Positions 21,961 through 34,990 of a stretch of DNA of 64,000 bases are shown here, piece by piece. Source of the DNA: Xiphydria camelus (taxonomy: Eukaryota; Arthropoda; Insecta; Hymenoptera; Xiphydriidae); the NCBI GenBank assembly GCA_963678675.1, contig OY783192.1, forward strand, positions 3,110,001 to 3,174,000, read 5' to 3'. Position 1 is the stretch's first letter. Each line of letters begins with the position of its first letter. The notes under the pieces are model-generated. The model was not told where the DNA came from, ran no database searches, and was given only the letters and a program-made list of their open reading frames with translations. A program made the position numbers and the translations under genes.

Positions 21961-23655
21961 AATATGCCTCAGTTTTCCGTAAATGTTCGCGAGTAGTAAT
22001 CGTGCGCGTAGCTAGTCCGAATATCAATCGCGGATCGTTAATAGCACGAGCTATTTGCGGTATGTCGATCAGTGCGTCTATCCGCGAGGGATTATTCGTT
22101 TCGTACGAATGGGACCCACCGATAATCAACAATATCGACACGGAGATCCGAGCGTGAAATGAGCTGTCCCGAGATAAATGAAGCGCGAGCGCGCGCGCGC
22201 GAGTACGTATTCCCAAAGTGCTTCAGTCGGACGCAACGTCAAAGCGCGTTTTTGAGTGGGCGAGGACAAAGCCGAAGCTCAACCATCAGTGCGGACCTTT
22301 CATCAAATTTGATTCGATGAAACGCAAGAGTAACCGGGAAATGTTGGTCATTAAGTGGCAATGTGCGGCATACGTATGTATGTACCCGCGCCGTTGGCCG
22401 AATCATCGATTATGTTTGACGGGTACTCGACGATGCGATGATGCCTGTGCCAAACTCACGCGTGCATTTCCGGTAAACGAAGTGTAACCGGGATAGCTCT
22501 CGCTTCCTGAAATTCCTCTTCCAACGTCACGGCGACATCGATGATTCCATATACCTAAGTACGTGCTTCGTGCGCAACCGATATTTCACATTTGCAATTC
22601 AGCGATGGCACGTAATAGTTTATTAAGGTGGGATTATTACGGGTAATAAAGCATTACCGCGTCCGTGTCGACCACACCGCCGCCACTCGAACTAAACTCG
22701 ATATAAACTTGCGAATCCCGCGACGCCACGTCCGTGAAACTTTTAATGGTGCTTGTTGGAACTGAAAATTTCCCGTCACGAGCACCATTATGCGGCTGAG
22801 TTAGACCGTGATACACGTGCACCGCGGTGTTACGCCGTCTGCGGGTGCACGGGTATGAGGCGAGCCAGCCATTATATGCATATTTCTGTGTGTTTTTATT
22901 TGCGCAATTTGACTCTGCGAATCGGTGCGGCGAGCATTCGAGGACTCGCCGTAGAGCCTCTTATACATATGCAGATTTCTCGACGAACAGCGCGGTGAAA
23001 ATTATGCGGCACGTATTAGGCGGTTTACGATCCCGCGCGAGGCTTCGACCTCCGGCTTCCCGGGGGTCAACTCTTAACCTCGCTTTCTCGAAATAATTGC
23101 AGGTGAACTAGTGCCATTCTTCCTCCGAAGTCCTCGCACGCGGCGGTGCGTCGGGGAAAATAAGGATAACGTTCGAGAGTTATACGAGTCATGCGCCTCC
23201 ACCTGCACGAAGACGGCATCGGTGAGTTCAGTTGCTAATTTCTCCACTCGTAACGACGGTCATTCATATGCTGCTACGGATGTACGCAGCGCTTGCGCGT
23301 ATGCGTGCGTGCATCAGCCGGCCATACGGCGGATAACTGTAAAGTCGTGCCGACCGTGAAAGACCTTTCGCCCCGCGGAGATCGTCAATTAATTCGAGCT
23401 CTCTGACTCGCCGATCTCTCGGCGCATTCGCCGCCTATCAATCTTCTTTAACCCTTCGTATCCGACTGCGCAGTGTTGCGTGAGAAGTTTCTGAAAAAAT
23501 AATCGCAAATTCGTATACGGGATATCTGTGTGAAATCGCATGACAACGGAGCATTGCAGCGTTCGAAGCTTCTTATGCTTATGTGCGATAAGTACTCATT
23601 AACTCCAATTAGAGATACGATGTATATTTTTACGACACTCGCGATGAATGATGCA
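21961..23655. other. Unannotated non-coding stretch
   Basis: CpG-rich with a short CG run near 22185-22202. Short open frames only, no recognised product. Confidence 0.4.
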
Positions 23656-23881
23656 TACTGTGAAAAAAATTGTATTCTTAATATACTTTTATAGAAAGTT
23701 TTTTTTTTCCAATAACTGATTGTTAAAATTAATATAATCGGTAATTATGAAAATTAATACATTTCCTTGCGAAATTTCCTTTAAAAATTTCATAACGGAG
23801 TATGTTAAGTTTCATAATCACATATTGGATAAAAGCTTTATATATAATTACGTTACATTTTATACAACTTTCTTTACAGTG
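23656..23881. mobile_element. CACTGTAAA-family MITE, copy 4
   Basis: The left end is slightly decayed (TACTGTGAAAAAAATTG) and the right end is CTTTCTTTACAGTG. The family core is present, including 'AATCACATATTGGATAAAAG' and 'CTTTATATATAATTACGTT'. Confidence 0.65.
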
Positions 23882-23882
23882 T

Positions 23883-26606
23883 CTAAAGTGATTCACTTTG
23901 ATCTCTTCAGAAGGATATCTCGAAAGTAAACTAGATTCAAAAAGTGGTACGGATATTTAACAAACAAATAACATGCATGTGCACAGGCCAATTTGGTAAT
24001 TGGGCAAATTTACATTCTTTTTTCTTTGTCTAGCCCTGCACAATTTTTATATCTAAACCATTTTCCACGTCCATTTTATTTATCGAGAAACCCGACTGGG
24101 GAGAATAAAATGGATCGTCCGATGTGAGATATCGTACGTGGTAAAAAAGTAGGTTGAAAACTTCCTTCGGGGTCTGCACGCAGCATCGATTCAATTTAAT
24201 CCAAGGAACTCTATTACCATATACGCGCGGAGCGCCGGTGAGCGATCCAAATCGGGGAGGGCATATTTTACGTGTCACGAGGATCACCCTCGCGAGTAAT
24301 CAAGAGCCGATATATTAACCCACCTTATCACGATCGACCGCCGCTCACGACATGATGAAAAATACAAGAAGCAAGCCACTGGGAGGATTAAGAGGGAGGA
24401 CTATATTAGCGCGCCATCGATATACGATCGATGTGCGAGGAAACGCGGTAACATACCGCCTCGAACATCGTTAGCACAAAGCCGAGTCGATTCTCATCGC
24501 GACGATCTAAATTATTGCATCTCGCAACTCGCACGGCACACTCGCTTCAGCCGCTCAATTGCTCCTGGCTTAATTATACCTACTAGCTTTGTGTCACGAG
24601 CGGAAAGCCGCGCGCGGGTCGACTGTGAACTCGTTAAATTATCGCGCAACCATCGGTTAACTGTGTGTTTTAATAAAGCGGCCGGTGGATTTTCTCGCCG
24701 CTCTCCAAGTGCGGACTATCCAATTATATCGTCAGCATCGAGTGCAGAATCGCTACTCGAAAGAGGCACGTCGAGTGCGCGATAAATGTACCCGCGAGTC
24801 GGCGAAGAAGAGCATTGCGGGGAATTGTCCGATTCTCCCGTCACTTTTCTACTTCTCCGCCCGCCCGTCCGTTCGTTATAGGCGGGTACACGAGCGGGGG
24901 GTGTCGTAACTTCGCCTTATCACTACGTTTGCCGAGAAACACCCGCGCGCGCAAACGGCGGTCCCGAGGTGTCCGGGGTAATTCCGTCGCACCCGAGAAC
25001 GTGAGTGCGCGTTGTACTCATTGGTTTGATAAACGACGAACACGTCAGGGTCTAGCCGTCTGCGAGTGTAGTCGGATTTTAGGCATTTTATACGACTTCG
25101 TCATACTTTACGCGTTTTATAAAACGACTCGATATTCTCGAATTATGCGCGTTTCTTATTGCTCCGTATTATCCGAGGTTTCGGTTATCCGAGGTACGTT
25201 TCCCCCTAACTGCCTCGGACAACCGGGGGATTCTACTGTACAATATCGTAACCCTGACCGATTATCGACTTCGTAATCATTTTTGGGTCCTCATTTGCAT
25301 TTTTATATCGAGAATAAGTAGGTAGTTATTTTAGAGTAAAACAGCCAAAACCGGTCGTAGTAAAGTACCTGAATATGATATACATACATAGAATCCAACT
25401 ATATACGTTCATATACGCGCGCGCGGGTGCATATTTTATCTCTACACCTACTCGTCCGCGGCTAACTCGGTAGTATCGTTTACACGCGCGCATTCGTGTC
25501 GCGCCGTATGCAAGCGCGACCGCACGCGCGCGGTCGTTCATTCTCTGAAATCATTAACTGACATAGATAAACGTGCGTGCGCGTAAGCTTACGTAACGCC
25601 ACTTCTCCCCGGATAATTACCAGGCGCAATTAACTGTAATTGTATAAATCGGGCCTGGTCCCTCGCGCGGTACAGAGGCTCGTGAGCGATATATGCACGC
25701 GTAGAGTCGACGTTGCAGCCGTCGGTGTGGTGTCGGCGGGGCGGCGCTCAGGGAACTGCGGTAGACTCAACCGACACACAACTAGAACTCGCTATCTCTT
25801 CGCGCCAAAGAGGACGGCGATGCCCGAGAGTCGCGGAGTTGCCATCGCCACGACGACGGCAAGGACTGCGAACACTATTCATGGAATCTATAAAACGCTC
25901 GAGCTATTCAAGGCGAGAGTTATAACGTTACTGAGAATTCCGCGGAGAAGATAGCCATCGAGTGCAGTGTCCGTCCGTGCGTCCGTTTGTCCAGCATCTG
26001 TGGAGGCTACGAGCGGCTCCGGCTCCACCTCGCGCGGGGAAGAACGCTCCGGCGCGTCCACGGTTGAAACTTCGACGAATAATTGTGATTTCGCGGGCTC
26101 GCCTCGCGCGCCTCCCACGTCATCTATCAATCGCACGAACAAAAGGAGTATGCGTGAAATGCAGCTACACCGCGCCCCTCCGAGATACCTATAGCAGATA
26201 TTCCTGAATACACGCCGCGGAAAGATACGCCGATTGTCGAAGAAACTCGGGGGTTATCGGGATCGGTGCATCGCGCTCATCCGCGGTAGTGGGTGTTCTA
26301 ATCGTGGCATAACCGAGTCTAAAACGGACGTGGGTTTTATTTTTTATTTTATTTCATTGACAACGGGGTCGTTTTTTTATTTAGACTTTAAATTGGGGTA
26401 TACCTCAGGATATCAAATTTTTTGCGTGAAAATAGGTACTGTAGGTGTAGTGGGTGAATTTTTTGTATAAGATTCATAAAGCTGGATTAGTACGATTTTT
26501 ATTAATAGCGGCTCGAGAGAATATTCCAGCATTTATCTATTTATTTCTCCAGAATTATCCTTCCATGTTAGGAGCTCGGATACTTAGTTGACTGTACAGG
26601 CTATTA
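23883..26606. other. Mostly CpG-rich non-coding stretch
   Basis: The only nameable feature is one transposon-like terminus near 25163-25238. The rest is CpG-rich, with overlapping short open frames on both strands and no domain I can name. It may contain host regulatory DNA. Confidence 0.4.
25163..25238. mobile_element. Single pogo-like terminus (fragment)
   Basis: The segment ends GGGGGATTCTACTG immediately before TA (25239-25240). Read on the minus strand it begins CAGTAGAATCCCCCGGTTGT. Two 'GTTATCCGAGG'-type words lie inside. This style of end resembles pogo/Tigger elements with TA targets. I found no partner end nearby, so it is a fragment or a chance match. Confidence 0.35.
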
Positions 26607-26762
26607 TGTGGAGGTGTTTTTCAAGAAGCGTTATTTCCAAAAATTTCGTCTACTGAGGTACAGGTGGCATCATGCTCTACATGACTTAGTGCAGCTGTTT
26701 GACTTGCTTTCCTGCAAAAATATGCCAAATGGAAATAACGCTTTTTGAAAAACACCTCCACA
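26607..26762. mobile_element. 156 bp foldback MITE (TGTGGAGGTGTTTTTCAA)
   Basis: Arms TGTGGAGGTGTTTTTCAAGA and TTGAAAAACACCTCCACA are inverted copies continuing through AAGCGTTATTTCCA / TGGAAATAACGCTT. The loop is about 90 bp. No coding capacity. Confidence 0.75.
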
Positions 26763-27780
26763 TTTCGTTCTATAATAGTCGTCTCCGCGTGTGGCGATCT
26801 CTTTATCTTTCTTCCTCCTTCGCCATCCTTCCTCCACCACCTTTCATCCCCCGCAAAAAACAAAAAATAGACGGGCGTTTCCCGCTCAGCGGATACATCT
26901 TTACCGTCACCTCGCGTTGGCCACGCTCGCTCTCTCGATTCTTCCCAACCGCACCTCGCCGCTTCCGGTTCAAACGCAGACATTCTCTACTCGGCGTGTC
27001 TCTCCGGGACGCGGAGCCGTGGCAATTCGCCCTCGGTAATTACGATCGATCGTGAGCGCGTACACGCACGAGTGCCGACTGTCTATTCGCAGGGATATAC
27101 GTATCTGCGCGTGGCACAATTTCAACGTGGACCGTAGCCCGAGGCTTGTTGCGCTTTACACCGAGAACCCCGAACGTAACGGGTCACGTTCTTCGGCCAC
27201 GGTTACAAACCGGCGTGGCGGTGGCGTCTATATCCCGCGGGAACGCGAAACGAGAATGCGACTCCGTTGCTGGCCGCGCGGCGCGGCGCGGGCGGCACGG
27301 TACGCCTTGTACACCGAGCGCTACTTTCTCCGCGGGAGCGTGCTCGCACGACTTCTAGCCGGGTACGCTCGGAGCGCACGGTTCGCCGTGATCCTCGAGT
27401 GTGCGCGGGGGGTGCACCAGTTTTGCTACACTTGTTAGCTCGAGTTCTGCAACTAGACGCGACGGCGGGGTCGACGAAAAACGCTCGATCCTTTAGGCAA
27501 GCATAGACGGAAAGGAATGATTTTGCAGTCTCGGCAAAACCGGGTTTTGCTGAGAACTTTTTGCTATCACGACAAAAGTATTACCTGTGGATTACTTCTA
27601 TGGAGAGAAACGAAGTAATGTCAACGACCGGAATGTTTATTTTGACAGCGATTTCAAAAATATACATTTTTTATCCGATTCACCAAGTCATCTGATGCGC
27701 GTCGGTCTATCCTACAACTCTAGTTAAGGGTAGATCGAGACATTTTCACTGATTTTTTCACGATCGGTGTACGTATACTT
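26763..27780. other. CpG-rich non-coding stretch
   Basis: Dense CpG between about 27050 and 27480 (for example GGCGCGGCGCGGGCGGC). Open frames on the plus strand reach 128 codons but are arginine-rich composition artefacts without a known domain. Confidence 0.4.
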
Positions 27781-28007
27781 ACACGGAAAAAAAATTAATC
27801 GTAGCTTTTTTACAAAGTCTGTAGCAAATTTCGGGACGAGGCGAGTTTATTATTACAATAATTATTATATAACTTTAAACATTATTACAGCAACGGTTGC
27901 AACTTCTATAATTTTTACTAAAATTCTAGTATCGTAACAATAAATTGGCTTTATCCCGACATTTATCACAAACTTTGTAAATGCTATGGTTCATTTTTTT
28001 CCGTGTA
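27781..28007. mobile_element. CACGGAAAAAAAATT MITE, family 3 copy 2
   Basis: Starts ACACGGAAAAAAAATTAATC and ends TTCATTTTTTTCCGTGT. The core 'TTTCGGGACGAGG', 'GTTGCAACTTCTATAATTTT' and 'CGTAACAATAAATTGGCTTT' matches the copies near 15.8 and 50.7 kb. TA lies near both ends. Confidence 0.7.
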
Positions 28008-29895
28008 GCGTAGGTACTGCATACTGCAAGCTCATGACGAATGTCTAACGCTTCAAGGGGCGAAAAGGTAGCGTGGAACATTCGTATCGCGTTATTCATA
28101 ACGTGTGAACGGGTGATTCGAGTGTATAGGCGGGAACTGAATGGCAATGAGAATTTTGCGAGTCTTTTCAGCCAATCAAAAATTTTGAAGCGAGACAAAA
28201 TTGGCCTTAATTATTTCGAATGTAAAAATACACGCCGTAACTTCGAATAAATGAAAAATCGGTCTCCAGAATTCGAATTATTCCATACCTATTATACAAG
28301 CGAATATCATCCTTCTTCGCGCAAGACAAGCACGAACGATAACACGCGCATTAACCGCGCCGAGATATTTCCGCGCGTTACAGAACTTATCCTCGACTCC
28401 AGATCAGTGGCTGCATTCGAGAGTATAATCGAAGCCCGCGATCGCTCGTCCGCATCGATAACATAATCCATGCGTGCAACGACGCATATCAGCGAAGTAA
28501 TCTCGTAAACGTGTTTATTATTACGCGAGGGCACGCAACGCTAGGAATTTATGGCTGCGGTATCGATGCGTGCCGTGCAATTAAATCAATCCCAACGCGT
28601 CGAAATCAGAGGCGCGCGGACCGTGGAGGACGCGCGAGCGAGAGTATCGCAGCCGTTGTACGTCGACCGTGCAACGATTTCAAAGGTTTCCATCGAAACG
28701 TTTAAACTTAAGTATGTCCCAACGACTTCCTTCCCGGAGCGTTGCACCCGAACCGGCAAACCGGTATTCCACGCGGCCGCGAGTCGTTTCGAACTTGAAA
28801 CCCTCAATTTTGAAAGAGCGCGGCGCGCGGTTATCCGAGCGGCGATCTCGCGGAAAGGGCGAGTGCAGCGTACAGCCGCGTACTCGCGCTGCGGGGATTT
28901 ACCGCGTCGGTGTTATCGATCTACCCTGCCTGTGTATCCGTACACGTGGCTACGTTCCAATAAATTTTTCCAGACAAAGAGCGAATGCGCGTGCCAATGA
29001 CGCCGTGACGCGAGGAACAGCCCCGCGATTTCACCTTTCAACGATGATGCCCGCGTGGACCGCCAAATTACCGAAGCGTAATTATATTTGTTTACGCGCG
29101 GTGGGATCGTACGGCGAACAATCGGCAGCGGAATTCACGGGTATTATCGTCGGACGCAATGAACCGAATTTAATTGCGATTCGCGCGCGCGCGGATATGT
29201 AGGAGGATAACCCGGACTCGCCGCAGTGCGAGATGAGCGAACGGTGGGTGCAAAGAGCTCGCGGAGGAAGCTTGGTGTAGGTAGGTACGTAGTAGGAAAC
29301 CGGAAAAGGGAGGGCGTAACTCGTACAGGGAAAGGAGAAAAGTTAACGAGTTCTACTTTTATGGGATACGCGCTCGCACGTTCGTCCATGCGGTGGCGCG
29401 GAAAATGGCGAAAGTCAAACATCCCTTCGTCCACTGTCCATCGAATTTGGGGTGTGTATCGTGTAACTATATTCGCCGAACGATGGGGAAACTTTCTTAA
29501 ACCGCGGGAAGGTCGCCAACGGCTCCTTCGCCGAATTGTTTTTGCCGCCGTTGGAAACCGTGTTTTGTGGTGGCGAAGTAACTATATATTGTGATGTTGC
29601 GCCATGTGGAGCCGACTATATAGCTATACGTACACATATAGATACTTCTCTGACCAGGAGAAGCCGAGAACTCGCGGGGTATATCTCAAATTGTTCATCG
29701 AACTTTCTCGCTTTTCTGGAGATGGGAACTGGAACGAGTGTGTGAACTAACTAAAGCCCTAATTCCGCGTAGCATGAAGCATCCAAGGGATGTCCTGATG
29801 TTGATCTAGATCCGTCCTTGAACCGTGAGCGTCCTAGACTAGAGCGGCCCTGGAGTATTACATAGCCAGGACGTTTGGAATTATCTTGGGTTCAT
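28008..29895. other. CpG-rich non-coding stretch
   Basis: CpG-rich, with overlapping open frames up to 177 codons on the plus strand (28669-29202) and smaller ones on the minus strand. None shows a recognised motif or splice context I can defend. Confidence 0.4.
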
Positions 29896-29897
29896 TA

Positions 29898-30126
29898 AGG
29901 TAACTGTCTCAATAGCAGGACACGTTCTAGGAGCCAAACATATTTGAGTATAATTCAAATTATCGAATGGGGTCAAATGGAACGACTAGTGTAAAAGAAT
30001 CGTCAATACATAAATTAAGGATGCATACAAGTGTCACCAGTAAGAACCCTGAGTAAGTCTGCTGTATGTATTTTTATACTTGTCCGGATACTGGGCTTAG
30101 CCGTCCGGCTATTGAGACAGTTACCT
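29898..30126. mobile_element. 229 bp TIR element (AGGTAACTGTCTCAATAG)
   Basis: Perfect inverted ends AGGTAACTGTCTCAATAG and CTATTGAGACAGTTACCT, each next to TA (29896-29897, 30127-30128). The interior has no coding capacity. Consistent with a TA-inserting MITE. Confidence 0.7.
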
Positions 30127-30181
30127 TACTAGAATTATCGTGGTAGAAACATCATACACAAGGTGATATGCTTCGTACACG

Positions 30182-30275
30182 GCGGTAAACGGATTTCGTG
30201 GTTGCCTTTCGTTGGGCGCAGCTGAAAGTCGATAGTGCCTCGCACATGGAAGGCAACCACGAAACCAATTTACCC
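30182..30275. mobile_element. Short foldback (GGATTTCGTGGTTGCCTT)
   Basis: GGATTTCGTGGTTGCCTTTC and GAAGGCAACCACGAAACC are inverted copies separated by about 35 bp. The outer bases GGTAAA / TTTACC also pair. Probably a small MITE or a remnant. Confidence 0.55.
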
Positions 30276-30857
30276 TGATATATAAAGTGTATCATCCTGT
30301 ATAACGTATATAACAGAAAGAGTGTTCATTCTGGTTCGAGTGTGATTCGCGCGCAAATATATAATAAGAAAAAGGAGTGCTTACAAGAGTGCTATACATA
30401 CCTGAATGTGGAAACATGGTTGATTTAATTAGATTGACGATCGAGGATCGAGTGAATAAATATTTGATTGTTTCAACTGGTAATTAATTCAGTTAAAGAG
30501 ATTACTGAACACTCGTTTGGCGAGAGCAAACTGTAACTCTTCTCGGTGCGCGTTATTAATTCAAGTGATTAAATGTTTGCTTACCCAAGTACGACCGCCG
30601 CGGTTAATTAAATTTAGCTACGTTTTTCTCTCTTTGTATACGTAACTAAAATATTTTCGGAAGAGTTACCAGTTCTACGGTGATTTCAAATCAGTACTAT
30701 TCTTATCGTCAAATAATCAAATTCTCAAATGCCTCGTTGGTTCGGACTATGGAGTCCGAAACTATTTGCATGTAGCACCATCGTCGTCAATAATTTCGTT
30801 CGATGTGGAATTGTTTTATGTCGGTATTTGTCAGGTTGAGTCTTACACACGTGCTCG

Positions 30858-31061
30858 CAGCGTCACGGATTCTGCCGCTGGTGACTTTTTAACATATCAT
30901 TTTTGAAGGTACTAGCCAATAAATAATTAATCTTTACGTTATGATTAGCCACGACGGCATTTGCCCTGGCTAATGAATGCATGAGAATTGATTGATCACT
31001 GGTTAGTACGTTTAAAAATGACATTGTAAGAAGTCATCAGCGACCGAATCCGTGACGCTGG
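30858..31061. mobile_element. ~200 bp TIR element (CAGCGTCACGGATTC)
   Basis: Left end CAGCGTCACGGATTCTGCCG and right end CGACCGAATCCGTGACGCTG are inverted copies over about 30 bp with a few mismatches, continuing through GGTGACTTTT / AAGTCATC. No coding capacity. Confidence 0.65.
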
Positions 31062-31793
31062 GGGAGTATATAATTATCACATCCATGTTATTTGTCCCAC
31101 ATAGAACGAACGAATCACGTACGAGGCGCTGTTTCTCCATATATACGCTTGGATTCTATAGTGGCATTTATACACGCCCTGCACTTCGTCGATTACTATA
31201 GAGAGATTCGCGAACGTACTACGGTCGATGAAACGTTCGTGCACGAGAATCCTCGAGCGTCGATAAGAGTCGACTTCCGATGAAGATCCGACTTGTATAC
31301 TGGGAAACGTAATTGAGGTTAACTAGTTTGATGAATCGTTTCTAACCGTCATTTCTACCGAGGCATTCAGACAGTTATACGTCTGAGCATCCATCAGACT
31401 CTTGCCGCGCCTGGTTCCGCTACGTACCTACACGCAATTCCTGTTCACGTTCCTTTTCAACTGAAATAAACCAATCAACCAACAATTTCAAACCAATTCC
31501 AAAAGAGGAGTAACGAATAAAGTCGAGGGTATTATCGAGCAGGCGCTTTGTTCGCTCCTCATAAAATGGGAATATGTGAGTTCGACGCGATGCGAGGTTT
31601 CGAATTTTTTATAAACGCGTATCGCGCTTTTCCAAATTGGAAATGAACTATAGTTCTAATGCGTTGTTTATAGAAAAAATAATAATTTTATTCTACAAAA
31701 TCGCGAAAATCACCCGTTCTCCTTTTAATTAAAAAAAGAAATTGGTAATTTCTATAAAGTATGCTTCCACGAATTCTTCCGAATGCGACTCCA
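31062..31793. other. Unannotated non-coding stretch
   Basis: No recognised gene, RNA or repeat. Confidence 0.4.
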
Positions 31794-31975
31794 CACTGAG
31801 AAAAAATAATTGAGTTAAAATGACAAAACGCATCTAATTAAGCACGTTTACTTATTCCAACCAAAAAGTGCTCAGTTTAGCCAAACACAAATAGAAAAGA
31901 TCCATATTTCACCAAACGGTTAGATCATCGTCTCCAGGATTTTAGTTAAATTGACCAATTTATTTTTCTCAAGGC
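31794..31975. mobile_element. CACTGAGAAAAAATAATT MITE
   Basis: Starts CACTGAGAAAAAATAATTGA and ends AATTTATTTTTCTCAAGG. The inner arms 'GAGTTAAAATGAC' and 'AGTTAAATTGACC' pair only partly. The termini match the common CACTGAGAGAAAA group. The core is unique in this window. Confidence 0.55.
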
Positions 31976-33571
31976 ACCCTTCGAAGTTTACTTTTCAAAC
32001 AAGCCTACACCGGACTATCGATTGCCAAGAGAAAACAACTATAAAACCCTTCTTATCGTTTTGTGTGCCGACGAATTACAACTTCCAGGTACGCCGCTCG
32101 TAAGATTTATCGTAACGAAATATGCGGGCCCGGTCGGCTCGCGTATGGCTTTTCTGCGTAGTGCATAAATTCTCCCGGCGGCGTGCGTCTTGCGTTTCGG
32201 ATAATTTAATATTTCGCCTTTTAATGCCTGTCGGGCCCATAAAAAGCGGCGTTAAAGTATCCCCGCGTCTGCAAATTGAGGAAGAAAATACACTCGTATA
32301 ACGTTCGAGGTACTCGGGCAACTATTGTTTTAACGTTGACGAAAGTTTACGAGCCAGCCGCAAACTGAACCACTTCGTCTTTTTAATTGCCGCTCACGGT
32401 CTATTCGCGAGCGAAGAATTCTTCGACGATCATTTTCTCGGCTACCGGCTGCGTTCGGTAAAAAGAATCAAGGAAATCTCGCGACTTTTCCGGGGGGCAA
32501 AACGCACTATCAATCGTCGAGCTCTATACACGTGTAGGAATACATAGGGTCTCCCGTTTCACGAACTTTATCGTTGACTTGCCGCGTGACTTTCGACGGG
32601 GAGAAAATCTCTCGTTGCGTCCTTCCTCGCAACGAACTTTTTACCTCGTCCGCCACACGCCTCCGTATAGGCCTGTTGCGTACTTTCGCAAGCGTAGCTT
32701 TTGTTTGTGTTACACATGTACGTATAGAGAATTTACACCCCAGTGTGTTTCGCCAAGAAACCAAGTTTGGCGGCGCTGTTTTCCGTATACATACAATACA
32801 CATTCATACTTGTGATAGTGTGCATGGGCTCTACGCAATAGGCCTATACACAGCCCCGTGCGTACGCGTGTATAGTTTCCTCCGCGTTCTCGGCGAGTGG
32901 GGATGCGAAATTACTAGTTTCCTGTATAACGCGAAAGTAGCGCTCGAGCGAAAGATATCTTCGCAATGGCGTACAGATATTAATAGCTAGCATTCGAGCG
33001 ATACATCAGACGATAATCCATTTCGCGAAGATTGTCTTACATAAAGTGCGCCCTCGAAACCACTTATTACGGACTACCCTGGTCGCTGCTTTTTATGGCA
33101 CGGCTTCTCGCTATTATTGCCTCCTGTCCTTTTATGGGAGAAAAATGGAGCTTCCTCGTACACCGCCGAAGGACGTCGGGTATACTCCGGCGATCCGTCG
33201 AAGCGACGTCAAGCTCCAACGTGGATTTTGCGGACTCGATCGTCGTAACGGAAAATCCTCGTCGGAGCTATATCAACGGAGGGAGTTCGCACGCGTAAAA
33301 GGAGCGGCGCGGGGTCCTTTAATTAAACGCGCCTCCGCGACGAACGATTCGAAGTCAACCTTCTGTGCTTCCGCGCTATCGCGGTTCGCTTTGCCAACTC
33401 GCCCATGTGAAAGCCTCGAGAAGTTCAGCCGACACGCGCGTATATGCGACGGATCCTCTTCAGACTAATATCCGCCGAATTTCCTTCTCTTAATGAAACT
33501 ACCATATTCTTGCCCTGACCTATTCCCTTCCGCTTCGTCTTGCTGTGAATATGTCATTAATGTCTCAGAGA
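31976..33571. other. Unannotated non-coding stretch
   Basis: CpG-rich, with open frames up to 140 codons on both strands and no known domain. Nothing else recognised. Confidence 0.4.
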
Positions 33572-34012
33572 CCGACTCTCAATCGTCGAAGCTATTCGCG
33601 TAGACGGAGATAAATAATTAGTGATTTTTGCAGTGAATCTCAGTAACTAGAGCTCCTCGAGGTGAAACACTGAAGTTTTAAATAGACACAGCGTACTTTT
33701 TTTTACAGTTCGTTGCAGTATAGCCCCGTAAGCACCTGATAAATTAACGGAAGATCAGTAAATTTTACTGTATAAATTAATAAACCGACTCTCGATCATC
33801 GAAGCTATTCGCGTACAGGGAGGAAAAGGATTAGTAATTTTGACAGTGAATCCCAGTAATTGGAGCTCCTCCAGCGTACTTTTTACAGTTCGTTGCTGTA
33901 TAGCCCTGTAAACACCTGATACATTAACGGAGGATTAGTAAATTTTACTATTACGAACTGTAAGAAGTACGCTGTGGTGTATTAAAAACTTCAATGTTTC
34001 ATTTCGAGGAAT
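33572..34012. repeat. Tandem duplication plus inverted copy
   Basis: A block starting CCGACTCTCAATCGTCGAAG (33572) is repeated at 33785 with a period of about 213 bp. The units share 'GAAGCTATTCGCGTA', 'CAGTGAATC.CAGTAA' and 'TACAGTTCGTTGC.GTATAGCCC'. Right after the second unit, 33953-34012 is an inverted copy of 33655-33720 ('ACGAACTGTAAGAAGTACGC'). The whole may be a decayed element with duplicated arms. Confidence 0.65.
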
Positions 34013-34827
34013 TCTGTCACTGGGACAGCTTAAAAGATTTATAGGATTTTCCATTATTTTTTACTGGCCCTCTCTTCACGTGTAATTGTAACGGGTCATT
34101 TCCTTCGCGGTATTTATTTACCGTGAGTATATAGCCATTTTATGGGTACAGGATCTCTCCTCGGAACGGCAGGTGACTCGAAGAAATGACGAGATCCAGT
34201 TGGATGTTCTTATGTGTACCATATTAGAGATCCGCCGGACGGAATTTATCGACGCAATCGTCGTTTCGCGTCCTTCCGAGAAATCGACATTTCTCCGAGA
34301 CGATCGGACGGATAAAATGAAACTCAGTACCAAAATCCCCAGACCTAATCTGAAATTGGTCTTCCCGCGCGACCCACCGCCGATTCAGGACGCTCCTTTA
34401 ATGAGAAAAGTTATCCCCGCGTCGATCCGTTCGATCTCCATTTCGTGAAAAATTCTTCGCAACGCGTATCGAAGATTTCGAGACTCGCGCCGTTCCGCGT
34501 GGCGTCAACTCGTGTCCGGTGTACCGGCTCGTCACGTATCCCCCATCCTTTATTGGAATAACATAAGGAAGAGGGGTTCCGCGTATAAAATTTTAATATC
34601 CGAGAGACGGCCCTTCTTTTTTAGCCGAGGGTAGAATAAGCCAAACGAGACGCAGAGAGGTGTGCGTTTTATCTGTTTATCGAAGCTGAGACAGGGGAGG
34701 TTCGATATCCGTTATCCGTCCGACTTATCCGCGGTGTTATAAATTGAAATATAGCATTTTCTCTGGTTCCTTTCAAACGTATACGATATTACATCGGTAC
34801 CACTGGAAATATTTGTTCGATGTTTCG
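34013..34827. other. Unannotated non-coding stretch
   Basis: No recognised gene, RNA or repeat between the tandem block and the retroelement remnant. Confidence 0.4.
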
Positions 34828-34990
34828 TAATGTACGGTCGCCGCGCGATCAAGGTTAGATCTCCTCGGGGTCGTAAATCTCGAAGCACTATTGCGTGACA
34901 CGACTGGTTACCGAATATACCGCAAGGCGGATTTTAAGTACTCGGCTATTGATTGAACGCGTGATGAGATGGATTTAAACCTATCGGTTA

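Noticed and set aside
28669..29202. 177-codon plus-strand open frame
   Set aside because: Same reason: overlapping open frames in CpG-rich DNA and no domain.
33572..34012. CRISPR-like repeated unit
   Set aside because: Only two long direct units with no short spacer pattern; the genome is eukaryotic.
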